Shown in pieces: positions 7,959 to 16,169 of a DNA stretch of 64,000 bases. Position 1 is the first letter of the stretch. Each line of letters begins with the position of its first letter. Under the pieces are notes generated by a model that had not been told where the DNA came from, searched no databases, and saw only the letters and a list, made by a program, of their open reading frames with translations. Origin of the DNA: Bacillus_CJ salitolerans (lineage in GTDB: Bacteria; Bacillota; Bacilli; Bacillales; SA4); assembly GCF_042680805.1 (NCBI RefSeq), contig NZ_JBHUEM010000045.1:62001-126000 (forward strand). Reading direction: 5' to 3'. The position numbers and the translations under genes are program-made.

Positions 7959-8433
7959 ACAATAATTTTTCTATATCGTTTTTTAAAGAAAGTGGGCTTG
8001 TGGTTGGTGCATATCGACCAACAACTTCCCCTTGTTTATCAATTAAGAACTTTGTAAAGTTCCATTTAATCGTTTTCGAGCCAAGAAAACCTTTTTCATG
8101 CTCGGTTAAATAGTTGAACAACGGATGAGCTTGATTACCGTTCACATCTACTTTTTCAAACATTGGGAATGATACTCCATAGTTTAATTGGCAGAACTCT
8201 TGAATATCTTGGTTGGTTCCAGGTTCTTGATTCATAAATTGGTTGGTAGGAAAACCAAGTACAGTAAAACCCTTGTCCTTATACAATTCATACAGTTCCT
8301 GCAATTCGTTGTATTGCGGGGTAAAACCGCATTTACTTGCCGTATTCACAATCAGTAATACTCGATCTTCATATTGATCTAATGATTGTTCCACTCCCTG
8401 TATAGTCGTAGCAGAAAATTGGTATATAGACAT
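7957..8433 (-). CDS. bsaA: Glutathione peroxidase-family thiol peroxidase
   Basis: This 158-residue peroxidase reduces hydroperoxides in the cytoplasm; bacterial members usually take electrons from thioredoxin or bacillithiol-type thiols rather than glutathione. The active-site Cys35 lies in NTASKCGFT. The partner Gln is in FPTNQF (about residue 65), and Trp124-Asn125 lie in KWNFTKF, completing the catalytic set. The resolving Cys is probably the one in QEFCQLNYG (residue 81). The length is normal. The start has GGGGGAAGAGTGA upstream. B. subtilis carries bsaA in the same general region. It has its own terminator. Confidence 0.93.
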   Translation of the reverse strand: MSIYQFSATTIQGVEQSLDQYEDRVLLIVNTASKCGFTPQYNELQELYELYKDKGFTVLGFPTNQFMNQEPGTNQDIQEFCQLNYGVSFPMFEKVDVNGNQAHPLFNYLTEHEKGFLGSKTIKWNFTKFLIDKQGEVVGRYAPTTSPLSLKNDIEKLL

Positions 8434-8477
8434 TCACTCTTCCCCCTTTATCTTCAACTTTTGGTGAATATCCCCAT

Positions 8478-9707
8478 CTACTTCTTATTTGGTCGTTTAA
8501 AAGCACCATGAGTACCTTTTTTAGAGGAATTTTTCTTTTTGCTACCAGTAGTAGGACTCTTTGGATTAGAACGAACTTGTTTATCTTCTGTCCACTGCCC
8601 CTTAAACAATGTCACTTGTTGCATCGTGATTCCCAGTTTTCGCTCAAACTGTTTAAGCTGCTTTTCCTCTCCTGAAGTGACAATTGAAACAACTGTTCCA
8701 CTTGCTCCCATTCTTCCCGTTCTACCTGAGCGATGAACAAAAGACTCAATGGCTTCTGGTAAGTCTAAGTGTATGACGTGCGTAATCCCTTCAATATCCA
8801 ACCCTCTTGCCGCAACATCAGTTGCGAGTAATAATTGAAACTTACCAGCTCTAAATTTCTTTAATGTAGCTTCTCTTTCTGCTTGTGTAGACTGACTATA
8901 TAGAATTCCTACACTAATTTTCTTGTAAGCCATTTTGGCAGCAAGCCCCTCAAGATGAAAGGCATCATTAATAAATGCAATAGCCTTCATACCAGGTTCA
9001 GTATGTAAGATTCTTCTTAAATAATCAATTTTATCTCTTCGTTCACATACAACATAAAGGTGGGCTACCTTTTCCTTTAATTCAACCGATGATTCTACTT
9101 TAATATTTGTTGGCTGATTCATCCGTTTTTCTAACATTTCAACGGTCTGATCTGGAACGGTAGCTGAAAACGCAACCAATTGTCTGTCCCTAAGGGTAGC
9201 TTGAATGATCCGGTCAACTTCTTTTGTCATCCCTGAACTAATGGTTTGATCCGCTTCATCCAATACAATGGTTTTGATTTCATGCATTTTTAATTTTTTC
9301 ATTTCAATTAATTCCACAAGTCGATGTGGTGTTCCAATGACGATTTGCGGATGCTTTTTAAATTTTTCAATTTGTCTCTTTAGATCAGCACCACCTATAA
9401 AGGTCGCCGAAGAGAACCCACTTCCCTGTAAAAACCGAGTCGCCTCATCATGAATTTGCATGACAAGCTCCTTTGTAGGGGAAACAATGATTGCTTGGGG
9501 ATGTTTTGCTTCCTTATCAAGCTCCTGCATGATAGGAAGAAGATAACCTAATGTTTTACCTGTTCCAGGAGGCGATTCCACGATCACATCTTTCTTTTGG
9601 AGCATGAGTGGAATCGATTTTTGCTGTACATCTGTAAATGTACTAAATCCTGCTATTTTCCATGCCTCAATGATATATTCCCTGAATTGTTCAATCGTTA
9701 ATTCCAT
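8478..9707 (-). CDS. DEAD-box ATP-dependent RNA helicase (YfmL-like)
   Basis: About 409 residues with all core helicase motifs in order: Q-motif area (FTDVQQKSIP), Walker A as SPPGTGKT, GGADLKRQ, VLDEADQ (DEAD), FSAT, ARGLDIEG and HRSGRTGRMG. A Lys/Ser/Gly-rich basic tail (GSKKKNSSKKGTHG) ends the protein. The overall sequence resembles B. subtilis YfmL, linked to ribosome assembly at low temperature. The ATG at 9725 overlaps the upstream stop (TAATG), but the SD AAGGAG lies after it. The start is therefore placed at 9707, giving MELTIEQFREY. The overlap suggests coupling to the hypothetical gene upstream. Confidence 0.9.
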   Translation of the reverse strand: MELTIEQFREYIIEAWKIAGFSTFTDVQQKSIPLMLQKKDVIVESPPGTGKTLGYLLPIMQELDKEAKHPQAIIVSPTKELVMQIHDEATRFLQGSGFSSATFIGGADLKRQIEKFKKHPQIVIGTPHRLVELIEMKKLKMHEIKTIVLDEADQTISSGMTKEVDRIIQATLRDRQLVAFSATVPDQTVEMLEKRMNQPTNIKVESSVELKEKVAHLYVVCERRDKIDYLRRILHTEPGMKAIAFINDAFHLEGLAAKMAYKKISVGILYSQSTQAEREATLKKFRAGKFQLLLATDVAARGLDIEGITHVIHLDLPEAIESFVHRSGRTGRMGASGTVVSIVTSGEEKQLKQFERKLGITMQQVTLFKGQWTEDKQVRSNPKSPTTGSKKKNSSKKGTHGAFKRPNKK

Positions 9708-9724
9708 ATCCAATCTCCTTGTCA

Positions 9725-10240
9725 TTAATACCCATGCTCCCTTAGGCTATGAAGGGTGTTTAACATGAATGTTAGCATTTCAACTAAGTCATCAATATCT
9801 TCTTCCATAATAATACGGTCAAAATGAACAGTTGCATGTAATCGTACGTTTTCTTCAAGTGGATAGGGAATCCGGATTTCTAGCGAGATATTCCGCCCCT
9901 TCCAATGGTTGGAGATGATTTCTTCGATTCCCTTCCATTCTTGTTCATTCATTGTTACTAGTATGGAGAATTCAATACTTGTTAAACATCCTTGTTCGGA
10001 TTTATCATACGGTCTCAGTATTTCATTCGATAATTGACGGACATCAGATGATAGCTGCCACTTACAATAAGATGAAGGATGATCATATATTGCAAAGGAA
10101 ATGGAATAGTGTCTAGACATTTCAGCAAGATTTACGAAATCTTTCCGATCAATTACGTTTAATACTCCATCTAAATCTTTATCGTAAACAGCACCCTCCA
10201 TGACAACTTTGACATTATCAAAAATAGTAGGGTCAAACAT
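9725..10240 (-). CDS. Hypothetical protein, 171 aa
   Basis: A soluble acidic protein of 171 residues with no signal peptide or recognisable motif. It contains an internal DKDLDGVLNVIDRKDF stretch that superficially resembles an EF-hand loop, but no second loop is visible. It is the middle gene of a minus-strand series fhs - this gene - DEAD helicase, with 13 nt to fhs and a 4-nt TAATG-type overlap with the helicase. That packing supports a real coding gene. I do not recognise the family. Confidence 0.65.
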   Translation of the reverse strand: MFDPTIFDNVKVVMEGAVYDKDLDGVLNVIDRKDFVNLAEMSRHYSISFAIYDHPSSYCKWQLSSDVRQLSNEILRPYDKSEQGCLTSIEFSILVTMNEQEWKGIEEIISNHWKGRNISLEIRIPYPLEENVRLHATVHFDRIIMEEDIDDLVEMLTFMLNTLHSLREHGY

Positions 10241-10253
10241 TCACGAACACTCC

Positions 10254-11936
10254 TTAAAATAAACCGACAATTTTTCCGTCTTGATTTACATCCATTTTTA
10301 ATGCGGCTGGTTCTTTTGGTAATCCAGGCATTGTCATCACAGTGCCAGTAAGAGCTACGATAAACCCAGCACCAACAGATGCCTTTAGCTCACGAATCGT
10401 AATAGAGAAGTTTTCTGGTCTTCCAAGCTTGACTGGATCATCTGACAAGGAGTATTGAGTTTTTGCCATACATATTGGTAAATGACCCCAACCTTCTTTT
10501 TCAAATTGAACCATTTGCTTCCTTGCAGATGGACTGAACTCGACAGATGTAGCACCGTACACTTTCTTGGCGATCGTGTTAATCTTACTTTCAATGGAGT
10601 CGTTCACATCGTATAAATAATTAAAATGATTTGAATCATTTTCGATGGCAGATAACACTTGTTCTCCAAGCTCTACTCCACCTTCTCCTCCTTTTTCCCA
10701 AACCTCTGTTAAAGCAACCCTAACATTGTTTTCATTACACCAATTTAATAGCCAATTGATCTCAGCTTCTGTATCGGTAATGAATCGATTAATGGCGACT
10801 ACAAACGGAAGTCCAAAAGCTTGTATCGTTTCAATATGTTTCTTTAGATTTTGGATACCAAGTTGTAATGCCTCTACGTTTTCAGTTTTTAATTCGGTTT
10901 TTACTTGTCCACCGTGCATTTTAAGCGCACGAATAGTAGCCACGATGACAACAGCACTAGGCTTAAAATTTGCCGCACGACATTTTATATGTAAAAATTT
11001 TTCTGCTCCGAGATCTGCACCAAATCCAGCTTCTGTAATAACAAAATCTCCTAGCTTGGATGCAAGCTTCGTCGCAATGACACTATTACAACCATGAGCA
11101 ATATTTGCAAAAGGACCGCCATGAATAAGAGCTGGGGTATTTTCAAGCGTTTGGACGAGGTTGGGCTTAATCGCATCCTTTAAGAGCATTGTTAGTGCTC
11201 CTGCTACTCCAAGGTCAGAAACGGTGATTGGCTTTTTCTCAAAGCTGTATCCAATCACCATTCTTCCTAAACGTTGTTTTAAATCCTCAAGATCTGTGGC
11301 AAGACATAAAACAGCCATGATCTCAGAAGCAACCGTAATATCAAAGCCATCCTCTCTTGGAACTCCTTGCAACGGTCCACCTAATCCAACAATAACCTGT
11401 CTTAATGCACGATCATTTAAATCAACTACTCGCTTCCATGTAATTCTTCTTTGGTCAATGTTTAACGTATTGCCTTGATGGATGTGATTATCAATAAACG
11501 CCGACAGTGCATTATTGGCAGTTGTAATAGCGTGAATATCACCGGTAAAATGTAGGTTGATATCCTCCATCGGGATTACCTGAGAGTATCCTCCACCTGT
11601 TGCGCCACCTTTAATACCCATCGTTGGTCCAAGTGATGGCTCTCTCATTGCTATAACTGCCCTTTTTCCAAGTTTATTTAATGCTTGTCCAAGCCCTACT
11701 GTTACAGTAGATTTACCTTCACCAGCAGGGGTTGGGTTAATGGCTGTCACTAAAACGAGATTTCCCTCTTTATTTGCTGCTAGTCTATCCATGATTTGCA
11801 AGGAAAGCTTTCCTTTGTAATGTCCATAAGGCTCTAGCTCCTCTTGCATAACACCGATGTTTCCAGCTATGTCATAAATCTTGTGTAAATTTGCCTCTTG
11901 CGCAATTTCAATATCTGATGGAACAGGTTTTTTCAT
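10254..11936 (-). CDS. fhs: Formate-tetrahydrofolate ligase
   Basis: 560 residues, the usual length. The enzyme makes 10-formyl-tetrahydrofolate from formate, ATP and tetrahydrofolate, feeding purine synthesis and formylmethionine. Visible features are the P-loop-like PTPAGEGKSTVTVGLGQALN, the segment REPSLGPTMGIKGGATGGGYSQV, FTGDIHAITTANNALSA, EAGFGADLGAEKF, and TVMTMPGLPKEPAA near the C-terminus. The frame is open 16 codons further upstream, but GAGGAG lies 8 nt before the ATG at 11936, giving MKKPVPSDIEIAQEA. A palindromic hairpin sits in the upstream region. Confidence 0.95.
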   Translation of the reverse strand: MKKPVPSDIEIAQEANLHKIYDIAGNIGVMQEELEPYGHYKGKLSLQIMDRLAANKEGNLVLVTAINPTPAGEGKSTVTVGLGQALNKLGKRAVIAMREPSLGPTMGIKGGATGGGYSQVIPMEDINLHFTGDIHAITTANNALSAFIDNHIHQGNTLNIDQRRITWKRVVDLNDRALRQVIVGLGGPLQGVPREDGFDITVASEIMAVLCLATDLEDLKQRLGRMVIGYSFEKKPITVSDLGVAGALTMLLKDAIKPNLVQTLENTPALIHGGPFANIAHGCNSVIATKLASKLGDFVITEAGFGADLGAEKFLHIKCRAANFKPSAVVIVATIRALKMHGGQVKTELKTENVEALQLGIQNLKKHIETIQAFGLPFVVAINRFITDTEAEINWLLNWCNENNVRVALTEVWEKGGEGGVELGEQVLSAIENDSNHFNYLYDVNDSIESKINTIAKKVYGATSVEFSPSARKQMVQFEKEGWGHLPICMAKTQYSLSDDPVKLGRPENFSITIRELKASVGAGFIVALTGTVMTMPGLPKEPAALKMDVNQDGKIVGLF

Positions 11937-11992
11937 CGTTTTTCTCCTCACTTTTACTAAGTTTATATTGTGAATCTTTAGCAACAGCTTCT

Positions 11993-12018
11993 ATAATACA
12001 AGCAAGAGCTTGTATTAT
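11993..12018. promoter_or_regulatory. 11-bp inverted repeat upstream of fhs
   Basis: ATAATACAAGC-AAGA-GCTTGTATTAT is a perfect 11-bp palindrome arm pair about 57 bp upstream of the fhs start codon. It has no T-run on the minus strand, so a terminator role for leftward transcription is unlikely. On the plus strand it ends TATTATTT. It may be an operator or a leader hairpin. Confidence 0.5.
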
Positions 12019-12181
12019 TTACCAACATGACTGATTTGTAAATGAATTTAAGAAAATTTTATCCATTTCTTAATATTTTCGCAATGTCCTTTCATATTCT
12101 CCTTACAATCATATGTTAACTTATGAGGTATCGTGGATATGCCGGTTTGCAGGTTCAAACTTTTTGTTAGGAGTGAACGAA

Positions 12182-13333
12182 GTGAGTAATCGTCCTAAAA
12201 TCTTAATTCTCACCGCAAGTTATGGAAATGGTCATATGCAAGTTGCAAAAACATTACAAAACATATGCTTTGAAAAGGGAATACGAGATGTCACCATCTG
12301 TGATTTCTTTGCAGAAACATATCCAATCATGACTGACATTACCCAGTATCTATATTTAAAGTGTTTTACGATTGGTCCCCAATTTTACCGTATGTTTTAT
12401 TACGGTGTTGAAAGATTCCATAATAAGAAAGTATCTAGCTGGTATAAGAATTTTGGGATGAGGCGATTAACGCACATTATTGGGCGAGAGCAGCCTAATA
12501 TTATTATTAATACTTTTCCCATTAACGTCGTCCCCGAATTTAGGAACAACACCGGCATTGTAATTCCCACCTTTAATGTTCTGACTGATTTTTGTTTGCA
12601 CCGTATTTGGATACATCATGCAATTGATAAGTATTACGTCTCTAACGAAGATCTAAAACGAAAAATGGTTAGATTCGGAGTTCCTTCCTTTAAAGTTTTC
12701 GTTAGTGGAATCCCGATCAGATCAACGTTTGAGAAACAATTAAAGCCTTCAGTTTTATATAAAAAATATGGACTTGATCCATCTAAAAAGGTAGTCCTAT
12801 TGATGGCTGGAGCTCATGGCGTATTAAAAAACACAAAAGAGCTTTGTAAAGGTCTACTATCAGATCCAACTACACAAGTCTTAGTGATTTGTGGCAAAAA
12901 TGAATCTCTTAAAGAAGATTTAGAAGAGATCAAGCCACATTTTTCAGGTAGACTTCATATATTTGGTTATGTTGAACGAGTTGATGAAATGTTTAGGATG
13001 GCAACTTGTATGATAACGAAGCCTGGCGGTATTACGTTAAGTGAGGCTGCGGCTATGGGCTTACCAGTTATCTTATATAGGCCTGTTCCTGGTCAGGAAA
13101 AAGAAAACGCCCTATATTTTCAAAAAAAAGGTGCTGCTATTATCGTAAATCGACAAGAAGAAGTAATTGATGAAACTAGAAAACTTCTAACGAATGATCA
13201 AAAGCTCTTATATATGAAAAGCCAAATGAAACAAATTCATAAAGAGAACGCTGCTCAATCAATCATTGATGACATCTTACTAGAAAGTAAAATGTTTACT
13301 CGAAACGAGCTTCTTCAGTCAATTTATTCATAG
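12182..13333 (+). CDS. ugtP: Processive diacylglycerol beta-glucosyltransferase
   Basis: 383 residues, matching B. subtilis UgtP (YpfP) in length and closely in sequence. UgtP adds glucose from UDP-glucose to diacylglycerol at the membrane, making the anchor of lipoteichoic acid, and links nutrient state to cell size. Visible are the MGDG-synthase type N-terminus (LILTASYGNGHMQVAK), INTFPINVVPEFR, LTDFCLH, MAGAHGVLKN, VCGKNESL and the nucleotide-sugar site MITKPGGITLSEA with PGQEKEN. The ATG at 12113 lacks a good SD. GTG at 12182 has AGGAG 10 nt upstream and gives the family N-terminus, so GTG is chosen. Confidence 0.95.
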   Translation: MSNRPKILILTASYGNGHMQVAKTLQNICFEKGIRDVTICDFFAETYPIMTDITQYLYLKCFTIGPQFYRMFYYGVERFHNKKVSSWYKNFGMRRLTHIIGREQPNIIINTFPINVVPEFRNNTGIVIPTFNVLTDFCLHRIWIHHAIDKYYVSNEDLKRKMVRFGVPSFKVFVSGIPIRSTFEKQLKPSVLYKKYGLDPSKKVVLLMAGAHGVLKNTKELCKGLLSDPTTQVLVICGKNESLKEDLEEIKPHFSGRLHIFGYVERVDEMFRMATCMITKPGGITLSEAAAMGLPVILYRPVPGQEKENALYFQKKGAAIIVNRQEEVIDETRKLLTNDQKLLYMKSQMKQIHKENAAQSIIDDILLESKMFTRNELLQSIYS

Positions 13334-13378
13334 TTTGATGACATTGTCCCTTTCATCCTATCATACGGGAGGCCGAAA

Positions 13379-14347
13379 ATGGATACAAGTACACACATAA
13401 CCATGGGGGTTGGCCTAGCAGCTCTTTCCTACCTAGACCCCGCTGTCTCAAGTAACCCAGAACTTGCAAATGCAGTCTTAATTGGAGCTGTAGTTGGATC
13501 AAATGCCCCTGATTTTGATTTCGTTTATAAGTTAAAAGGGAATAGTGCATACTACCGAAATCACCGGGGCTTATCACACACCTTGCCGGCATTACCTTTA
13601 TGGGCGATTGCTATTTCAAGTATAGTCTGGCTATTCTTTATTGATATAAGTTTTTTTCATCTATTTGCTTGGACAATGCTAAGTGTCATCCTTCATGTGC
13701 TTTTCGATGTATTTAATGTTTATGGAACGCAAGCAGCAAGACCATGGAATCGAAAATGGTTAGCTTTAAATTGCATTCCTTTATTTGATCCGTTCATTAT
13801 GATCATACATATCGCAGGCTTCGTCTTGTGGTTGAATGGTTTAAACCCTGGCCTCACCTTCTTAACAATATACATTGTCTTGTTTATCTATCTGTTAGAG
13901 AGATATTTAAGTATGAAACGAACGATCAAATTCTTACAATCCCACTGCAGGATTGATGGCCATTATACAGTGATCCCAACCAAATCATGGGTGAACTGGG
14001 ATTTTATTATTAAAACCAATTCCAAAAGTTATGTGGGGACAATAAAAAACAAAGTAGTCTCAATCAAACATACATTTCACAATGAGATAACCAATCACCA
14101 ACTGGTCCAAATCGCTCGGCAGGACAAAAAAGTACGCGATTTTCTATCTAGTACTAATTATGCGCATGTTTTGGTTATCAATCAACCAAATGGTTATGAA
14201 GTCCGCTGGTTCGATTTACGGTTTCGGTCAAGAAACCATTATCCATTTATGGCTTCGGTAAAATTAAACCAAAATCTAGAGATTTCAACCTCGTATATGG
14301 GATGGGTTCACCAACCCAATGAAGTCGGGAAAAAGTTATCTATATAA
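13379..14347 (+). CDS. yfhP: YfhP-like membrane-bound metal-dependent hydrolase (YdjM family)
   Basis: 322 residues. The N-terminal half carries the YdjM/LexA-binding family signatures: MDTSTHITMG (His), SNAPDFDF, NHRGLSHTLP and LHVLFDVFNVYGT. The His and Asp residues are expected to bind metal. Four hydrophobic segments (about residues 75-95, 97-115, 145-165, 168-185) indicate an integral membrane protein. A C-terminal cytoplasmic part of about 120 residues follows. GGGAGG lies 6 nt before ATG. It follows ugtP by 45 nt and may be cotranscribed with it. In B. subtilis yfhP is elsewhere; its biochemical activity is not established. Confidence 0.85.
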   Translation: MDTSTHITMGVGLAALSYLDPAVSSNPELANAVLIGAVVGSNAPDFDFVYKLKGNSAYYRNHRGLSHTLPALPLWAIAISSIVWLFFIDISFFHLFAWTMLSVILHVLFDVFNVYGTQAARPWNRKWLALNCIPLFDPFIMIIHIAGFVLWLNGLNPGLTFLTIYIVLFIYLLERYLSMKRTIKFLQSHCRIDGHYTVIPTKSWVNWDFIIKTNSKSYVGTIKNKVVSIKHTFHNEITNHQLVQIARQDKKVRDFLSSTNYAHVLVINQPNGYEVRWFDLRFRSRNHYPFMASVKLNQNLEISTSYMGWVHQPNEVGKKLSI

Positions 14348-14388
14348 AAAAACGTTTAAAGGCTACGATCTCCTAAGTAGCCTATTTC

Positions 14389-15078
14389 CTACTTCTCCAA
14401 AGCTTCATTCTTCCTCATCATGAACACCCACATAAACGTTAACGCTTGTTTCATTTGATTAGGAAGACCTTCTAAGTGCCTTGTGGTCACATCTTTTTTA
14501 TATACACCATGACCATCAATCACGGTCAACCCATTCTCAGTTGCAAGCTGCTCCAGTTCCCAAGGCATCATTGTATTACAAATGACCTCTTCTTCGTACA
14601 ATCTTGGAAAACTATTCGCTCTTGGCATTGCCGTAGGACCTAGCAATCCAATACATAAGTAGCCTCCTAGTTTTACTACACGCTTTAACTCTAGTAGTGC
14701 TTTTAATGGGACTTCCGTCCATTCAAGAGAGTTTATTGCCATAATGGCATCAAATTCATGATTGGAAAAAGCTAGCTCCCTTACATCACCTTGGACAAAA
14801 TTTAATTTATTCGTCTCACCACGGGTTTTTGCCTTCTCTATCATTTGACCTGATATATCTAGACCTGTTACATAATATCCATTTTGATTAAGCTTGTATG
14901 AGCCATATCCGTCTCCGCACCCAACATCTAATACTTTACATGGGGATTGAACATGTTTCTTAAAGAAAGGAAGGATTGTGCTTCTACTTCCTTCATCCCA
15001 CATTTCCTGACTATTTTGGTTCCAATAGTCAGCACGATCATCCCATTTTTTTTGTGCTTCTTTATGCCATTCAAACAT
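14389..15078 (-). CDS. SAM-dependent methyltransferase, class I
   Basis: About 229 residues. The SAM-binding motif is VLDVGCGDGYGSYKL near residue 50, followed by VTGLDISGQMIEKA (motif II), FVQGDVREL and FDAIMAINSLEWT. This is a methyltransf_11 type fold. The substrate is unknown; the C-terminal part (EGLPNQMKQALTFMWVFMMRKNEALEK) is conserved-looking but not diagnostic. The frame opens ten codons earlier, but GGGAGG is 9 nt before ATG 15078, giving MFEWHKEAQKKWDD. It converges on yfhP with 41 nt between the stops. Confidence 0.88.
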   Translation of the reverse strand: MFEWHKEAQKKWDDRADYWNQNSQEMWDEGSRSTILPFFKKHVQSPCKVLDVGCGDGYGSYKLNQNGYYVTGLDISGQMIEKAKTRGETNKLNFVQGDVRELAFSNHEFDAIMAINSLEWTEVPLKALLELKRVVKLGGYLCIGLLGPTAMPRANSFPRLYEEEVICNTMMPWELEQLATENGLTVIDGHGVYKKDVTTRHLEGLPNQMKQALTFMWVFMMRKNEALEK

Positions 15079-15195
15079 ATATGTATACCTCCCTTTTCTC
15101 TTCCTCATCTATTATCTCATCTTATATTAGTATTCGGTAGTTCCTATTCATAATCTTGTCATTGCTGGTAAAGATATGGATAAGGGAGGATTGTT

Positions 15196-15423
15196 ATGAT
15201 GAGTGAAACATTTGTTGCCGTTCAAAAAAATAGTGACGGAGATATAATAGCATTTAAAACTTCCTCGGGGCGCATACTACCTTATGATGATGCCGTATGG
15301 GAAGTTCAATCAGGTTCCATTGATGGCGTTAATACGTTTGAGGGAAGAGACGGAGATACGTATATCCGAAGCAACCCTGACCATGACAAGTTAAACAATC
15401 TGGATCAATTACCAACTTTTTAG
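15196..15423 (+). CDS. DUF3892 family protein, 75 aa
   Basis: A small acidic protein with the DUF3892 pattern: FVAVQKNSDGDIIAFKTSSGRIL, then a variable loop, DGVNTFEGRDGDTYIRSNPD and the C-terminal NNLDQLPTF. Function unknown. Two ATGs are adjacent (15196, 15199) behind AAGGGAGGATTG. The next small gene starts 13 nt after its stop, so the two form a short operon ended by a terminator at 15601. Confidence 0.85.
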   Translation: MMSETFVAVQKNSDGDIIAFKTSSGRILPYDDAVWEVQSGSIDGVNTFEGRDGDTYIRSNPDHDKLNNLDQLPTF

Positions 15424-15435
15424 GAGGTGTTTCAT

Positions 15436-15591
15436 ATGACCAAGATACCTAACAAAGGGAGCGAAAATCAAAATTCGCCAAAGCGTGGCAATCATTTAGA
15501 AGAGTTTAGTGCTGAACAGATCCCTGGCGATAATAATAAAGGAAACAAGCGCAGTAAGGCAAAAAGTGATAAAACAAACCCAGAAGAATAA
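15436..15591 (+). CDS. Small hydrophilic protein, 51 aa, possibly spore-related
   Basis: ATG 15436 has a strong SD (GGAGGTG, 6 nt spacing). The product begins MTKIPNKGSENQNSPK and ends KSDKTNPEE. It is rich in Asn, Lys, Gly and Glu with no hydrophobic core, like several minor small spore or stress proteins of Bacillus. I cannot name a family. It is followed by a clear terminator, which supports a real operon end. Confidence 0.6.
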   Translation: MTKIPNKGSENQNSPKRGNHLEEFSAEQIPGDNNKGNKRSKAKSDKTNPEE

Positions 15592-15599
15592 GTCTTAAC

Positions 15600-15640
15600 G
15601 ACCGAGTGATACTTGTAGTTCACTCGGTTTAGTTATTGTT
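15600..15640 (+). terminator. Intrinsic terminator after the DUF3892 operon
   Basis: The stem ACCGAGTGA / TCACTCGGT with an 10-nt loop is followed by TTAGTTATTGTTTG, a T-rich tail. Confidence 0.8.
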
Positions 15641-15835
15641 TGTTATGTAGGTTTCAGTGTTGTTTGGAGAATTTCTAGACATTGGATTTTGCCATGATTT
15701 TAATGAAATTCTGGCTCTATTTTTATTTTTTTTAGAAGAAAAATAGCCATTTTTTAATGGAGAGGGAAAAATTGTGCTCATTTTTATGTCATTCTGGTAT
15801 AAAAGATGAACTAGTTTTTTATGTTTGAACTCTAT

Positions 15836-16090
15836 ATCAGCAACTCTAGTAATTTTATCAGCAACTTTGTCTTTTTTTTCAGCAACTACGATGGTTTATC
15901 ATCAACTTTTTAATTTTATCAGCAACTTTTTTGTTTATCATCAACATTAGCCTTTTTATCGGCAACTATGTTTGTTTTATCATCAACCTTGAACTTGGTA
16001 TCATCAACTCTTCTATTCGATATCAACTCGACCGGGCTATCATCTTTTCTAGTAATATCTACTTGACTTATTATCAGCAACTTTGTAGTG
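15836..16090. repeat. Degenerate 21-bp-period repeat tract (about ten units)
   Basis: The plus strand repeats TTTATCAGCAACT or TTTATCATCAACT at 15836, 15857, 15878, 15898, 15918, 15937, 15958, 15979 and 16000. One more unit lies near 16020 and a last one near 16073. Spacing is 19-21 bp. Read on the minus strand, part of it (16131 to 15919) is open and gives heptads of the kind KVDDKTN, IVADKKA, NVDDKQK. The tract fills the gap between the DUF3892 operon and a ykoQ-like gene. Whether it is translated is unclear. Confidence 0.75.
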
Positions 16091-16169
16091 TGAGGATCAT
16101 TCGCTAAGTAGAGCAAATGAGGTCTATTCAAAACCTTACTAAAATAAAAAGCCGCGCATCAGCACAGCT

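Noticed and set aside
9725..10240. EF-hand-like DKDLDG loop in the hypothetical protein as a calcium site
   Set aside because: There is only one loop, with poor spacing of the acidic ligands and no paired hand.
10645..11097. Long plus-strand open frame (150 codons) inside fhs
   Set aside because: It lies opposite a complete, well-conserved fhs gene and has low-complexity Ser/Pro/Cys-rich content typical of antisense frames.
15836..16090. The repeat tract considered as a CRISPR array
   Set aside because: Units are only 13-16 conserved bases with 5-8-base gaps, spacing is 19-21 bp, units are degenerate and no cas genes are near.
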